From Erysipelotrichaceae bacterium (GTDB lineage: Bacteria > Bacillota_I > Bacilli_A > Erysipelotrichales > Coprobacillaceae): a DNA stretch of 6,730 nucleotides. The DNA lies in NCBI GenBank assembly GCA_021200395.1, contig JAJQGQ010000002.1, forward strand, positions 1-6,730. Direction: 5' to 3'. The position numbers and the translations under genes were made by a program. This document shows, in pieces, positions 5,195 through 6,730 of this stretch. Positions within the stretch are counted from its first letter, which is position 1; each line of letters starts with the position of its first letter. A model generated the notes under the pieces. It was not told the DNA's origin, did not search any database, and worked only from the letters and a program-made list of their open reading frames with translations.

Positions 5195-6048
5195 TGAAAG
5201 TACGAGAACTCATTCGTCAAAATGAAATGATGTTAGATGAATATAATAAAGATGTGAATGTCGCAAAAGTCTTGTTTTATCATTTGGCGAACAAAGAACC
5301 TCATCAATTATATTTAATGATGGATGAAGAAGTTGATAGTGATTTATTAGAAGCATTCAATCAAGGAATGAAACGTTATATGGATGGAGAACCCATTCAA
5401 TATATTAAAGGAAAAGAAACATTTTATGGTAGAGATTTTATAGTTAATGAAGATGTTTTAATACCACGTTATGAAACCGAAGAATTGGTAGAGAATATAT
5501 TATATCGTATTGATGATTATTTTGATGAATATGATTCTATTGATTTATGTGATATTGGTACTGGTTCTGGAGCTATTGGTATTTCTTTGGCTTTAGAAGA
5601 ACCCAAACTTCGTGTCTATGCAAGTGATATTAGCGAAAAAGCTTTAGAAGTTGCAAAAACAAATGCCAATAATCTACAAGCTCCTATTACATTCTATCAA
5701 GGTGATATGTTACAACCATTTATAGATAATCATATTAAAGTAGATATTCTAGTATCTAATCCACCATATATACCTAGCAATCAAGAAATAGAAAGCATTG
5801 TTAAGGATAATGAACCCCATGTAGCATTATTTGGTGGTAATGATGGCTTATACTTCTATAGGAAAATCTTTGCTTCTGCTAAAGAAATCATTAAAGATAA
5901 AGCATTATTAGCTTTTGAAATGGGTTTTGATCAAAGAAAACTCATGGATGAAGCATTACAATATTATTTTCCTGATACACCATATGAAATCATTAAAGAT
6001 TTAAGTGGTAAGGATCGTATGTTATTCATTTACTATCATTTAAAATGA
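5194..6048 (+). CDS. prmC: Release factor glutamine N5-methyltransferase
   Basis: PrmC (HemK) uses S-adenosylmethionine to methylate the side-chain amide of the GGQ glutamine in release factors, which speeds termination. The 284-residue length is typical. The N-terminal helical domain (about 1-75) ends with the family segment EPIQYIKGKETFYG (66-79), followed by VLIPRYETEELVE (88-100). The SAM-binding motif I is DIGTGSGAIGI (120-130), the acidic loop is ASDIS (143-147), and the catalytic NPPY is at 189-192. It follows prfA with a 1-base overlap; its ribosome binding site AGGTGA (5179-5184) is inside prfA. Its TGA stop overlaps the next ATG by 4 bases. The tsaC/ywlC (Sua5) gene often found after prmC in Firmicutes is not here. 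Confidence 0.96.
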   Translation: MKVRELIRQNEMMLDEYNKDVNVAKVLFYHLANKEPHQLYLMMDEEVDSDLLEAFNQGMKRYMDGEPIQYIKGKETFYGRDFIVNEDVLIPRYETEELVENILYRIDDYFDEYDSIDLCDIGTGSGAIGISLALEEPKLRVYASDISEKALEVAKTNANNLQAPITFYQGDMLQPFIDNHIKVDILVSNPPYIPSNQEIESIVKDNEPHVALFGGNDGLYFYRKIFASAKEIIKDKALLAFEMGFDQRKLMDEALQYYFPDTPYEIIKDLSGKDRMLFIYYHLK

Positions 6049-6545
6049 AAATATTAGAAACATCTAGGCTTTATTTAAGAACCTTTGAAAATAATGATGC
6101 TTATCGTTTAAGCGATTATAGAAGTAAAGCGGAAGTAGCTCAATATCAATCATGGGATACATATTCTGTAAGTGATGCCTATAGGCGTATTAGTACTTCT
6201 AAAGAAATATCTAGCTTTAATAAAGTTAAATCTAATTATCAATTAGCAATATGTCTAAAAGATAATGATTTATTAATAGGTGATATATTTGTAGAAGTAT
6301 TTACCAGAAAAGCTTTTGTCTTAGGATATACATTGGATAGTGATTATTGGGGACAGGGATATGCTAGTGAAATCATTGATGCTTTTTGTCAGTATATGAA
6401 AGAAACATATAAGTTTAGAAAGGTATTATGTTATGTTTATTCTGCCAATAAACGTTCTATTCATTTACTACAAAAATTAAAATTTAAAAGAATAGCAAAA
6501 TCCAAATATTATGGTGATGAAACATATATTAAATTTATTAGGTGA
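6045..6545 (+). CDS. GNAT-family N-acetyltransferase, RimJ/RimL-like
   Basis: The 166-residue protein has the build of RimJ/RimL-type (Acetyltransf_3) enzymes, which transfer acetyl from acetyl-CoA to an amine. It starts with the family's ETSRLYLRTF (5-14). Strand beta-4, FVLGYTLDSDYWG (91-103), leads into the acetyl-CoA pyrophosphate loop GQGYASE (103-109). The late segment SANKRSIHLLQKLKF (133-147) is the usual N-x-x-S helix before the last strands. The substrate could be a protein N-terminus, a ribosomal protein or a small molecule; the sequence does not say. The ATG overlaps the prmC TGA (ATGA), and no separate strong ribosome binding site is seen, so translation is probably coupled to prmC. 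The stop lies inside the terminator stem. Confidence 0.88.
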   Translation: MKILETSRLYLRTFENNDAYRLSDYRSKAEVAQYQSWDTYSVSDAYRRISTSKEISSFNKVKSNYQLAICLKDNDLLIGDIFVEVFTRKAFVLGYTLDSDYWGQGYASEIIDAFCQYMKETYKFRKVLCYVYSANKRSIHLLQKLKFKRIAKSKYYGDETYIKFIR

Positions 6546-6561
6546 TTTATTCACCTTTTTT
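6540..6561 (+). terminator. Terminator of the prfA-prmC-GNAT operon
   Basis: AGGTGA (6540-6545) pairs with TCACCT (6551-6556) around a 5-base loop, with T-run 6556-6561. The TGA stop of the acetyltransferase forms part of the stem. The stem is short (6 bp), but the T-tract is good. Confidence 0.75.
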
Positions 6562-6568
6562 CATATCT

Positions 6569-6596
6569 TTTACACAAATTTATATTATAATATAAA
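6569..6596 (+). promoter_or_regulatory. Candidate promoter of the response-regulator gene
   Basis: TTTACA (6569-6574) and TATAAA (6591-6596) are 16 bases apart, downstream of the operon terminator. A perfect TATAAT at 6586-6591 overlaps, but it is too close to this -35 (11 bases). The region is very AT-rich, so the exact boxes are uncertain. Confidence 0.45.
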
Positions 6597-6615
6597 AGAA
6601 ATGAGGTGACTGGGG

Positions 6616-6730
6616 ATGAAAGTTTTATTAGTAGAGGATGAAAAACTTATTCGTATGTTTATTGTAGAGTATTTTAATAAGCAAGGCGCCCAGGTAATAG
6701 AGGCATGTAATGGTTATGAGGGAATTGATT
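6616..6730 (+). CDS. Response regulator, receiver-domain N-terminus; runs off the window
   Basis: Thirty-eight codons are visible. They begin MKVLLVEDEKLIR, the first strand of a CheY-like receiver with the Mg-binding acidic cluster E7-D8-E9. The helix-1 pattern (FIVEYFNKQG, 15-24) and second strand (AQVIEACNG, 25-33) fit the fold. The phosphorylated Asp (expected near residue 52) and the output domain are beyond the window, so the OmpR, LytTR or other class cannot be read. GAGGTGA (6603-6609) lies 6 bases before the ATG. A sensor kinase gene would be expected downstream. Confidence 0.88.
   Translation, partial: MKVLLVEDEKLIRMFIVEYFNKQGAQVIEACNGYEGID

Overview
The window is AT-rich (roughly one third G+C by eye), with strong GGAGG/AGGTGA ribosome binding sites and sigma-A-type promoters. 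TGA is used as a stop and TGG for Trp, so the standard bacterial code applies. A prfA-prmC pair, a ClpX with an N-terminal zinc finger and very AT-rich codons point to a low-GC Firmicute, plausibly of the Erysipelotrichia/Coprobacillus type. That placement is an inference from style and gene content; no marker here fixes the genus.

Layout. Bases 1-190 hold the 5' part of an unrecognised minus-strand gene with a TTG start. Divergent from it is a gene-free stretch (191-593) that is not empty: a near-consensus promoter (248-276), about 240 bases rich in short stems and without a convincing ORF, and an intrinsic terminator (495-524). This has the form of an independent non-coding RNA gene, or less likely an attenuated leader for the next gene. 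A DeoR/GlpR-family regulator (594-1355) and a ClpX-type AAA+ unfoldase (1359-2549) follow as a tight two-gene operon.

A shared bidirectional terminator (2546-2577) separates this operon from a minus-strand pair: a 34-residue small membrane protein gene (3158-3262) coupled by an ATGA overlap to a SanA/YdcF-like DUF218 protein (2574-3161). Next on the minus strand is a HAD-superfamily phosphatase/beta-phosphoglucomutase-like gene (3346-3996) with its own promoter and terminator. Divergent from it is a plus-strand translation operon: prfA (release factor 1), prmC (the methyltransferase that modifies the release-factor GGQ glutamine) and a RimJ/RimL-type GNAT acetyltransferase. Their junctions overlap by 1 and 4 bases. 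After a terminator at 6540-6561, the window ends inside the start of a response-regulator gene.

How the genes fit together: prfA and prmC form a functional pair in translation termination, and the GNAT is co-translated with them, so its substrate may be translation-related (inference). The deoR-clpX pairing is unusual. The ClpX keeps its ATPase and pore motifs, but the loop that normally carries the Ile/Leu-Gly-Phe tripeptide for docking to ClpP is short and lacks that motif. The strongest leads are this ClpX, the ncRNA candidate at about 283-525, and the small membrane protein coupled to the SanA-like gene.
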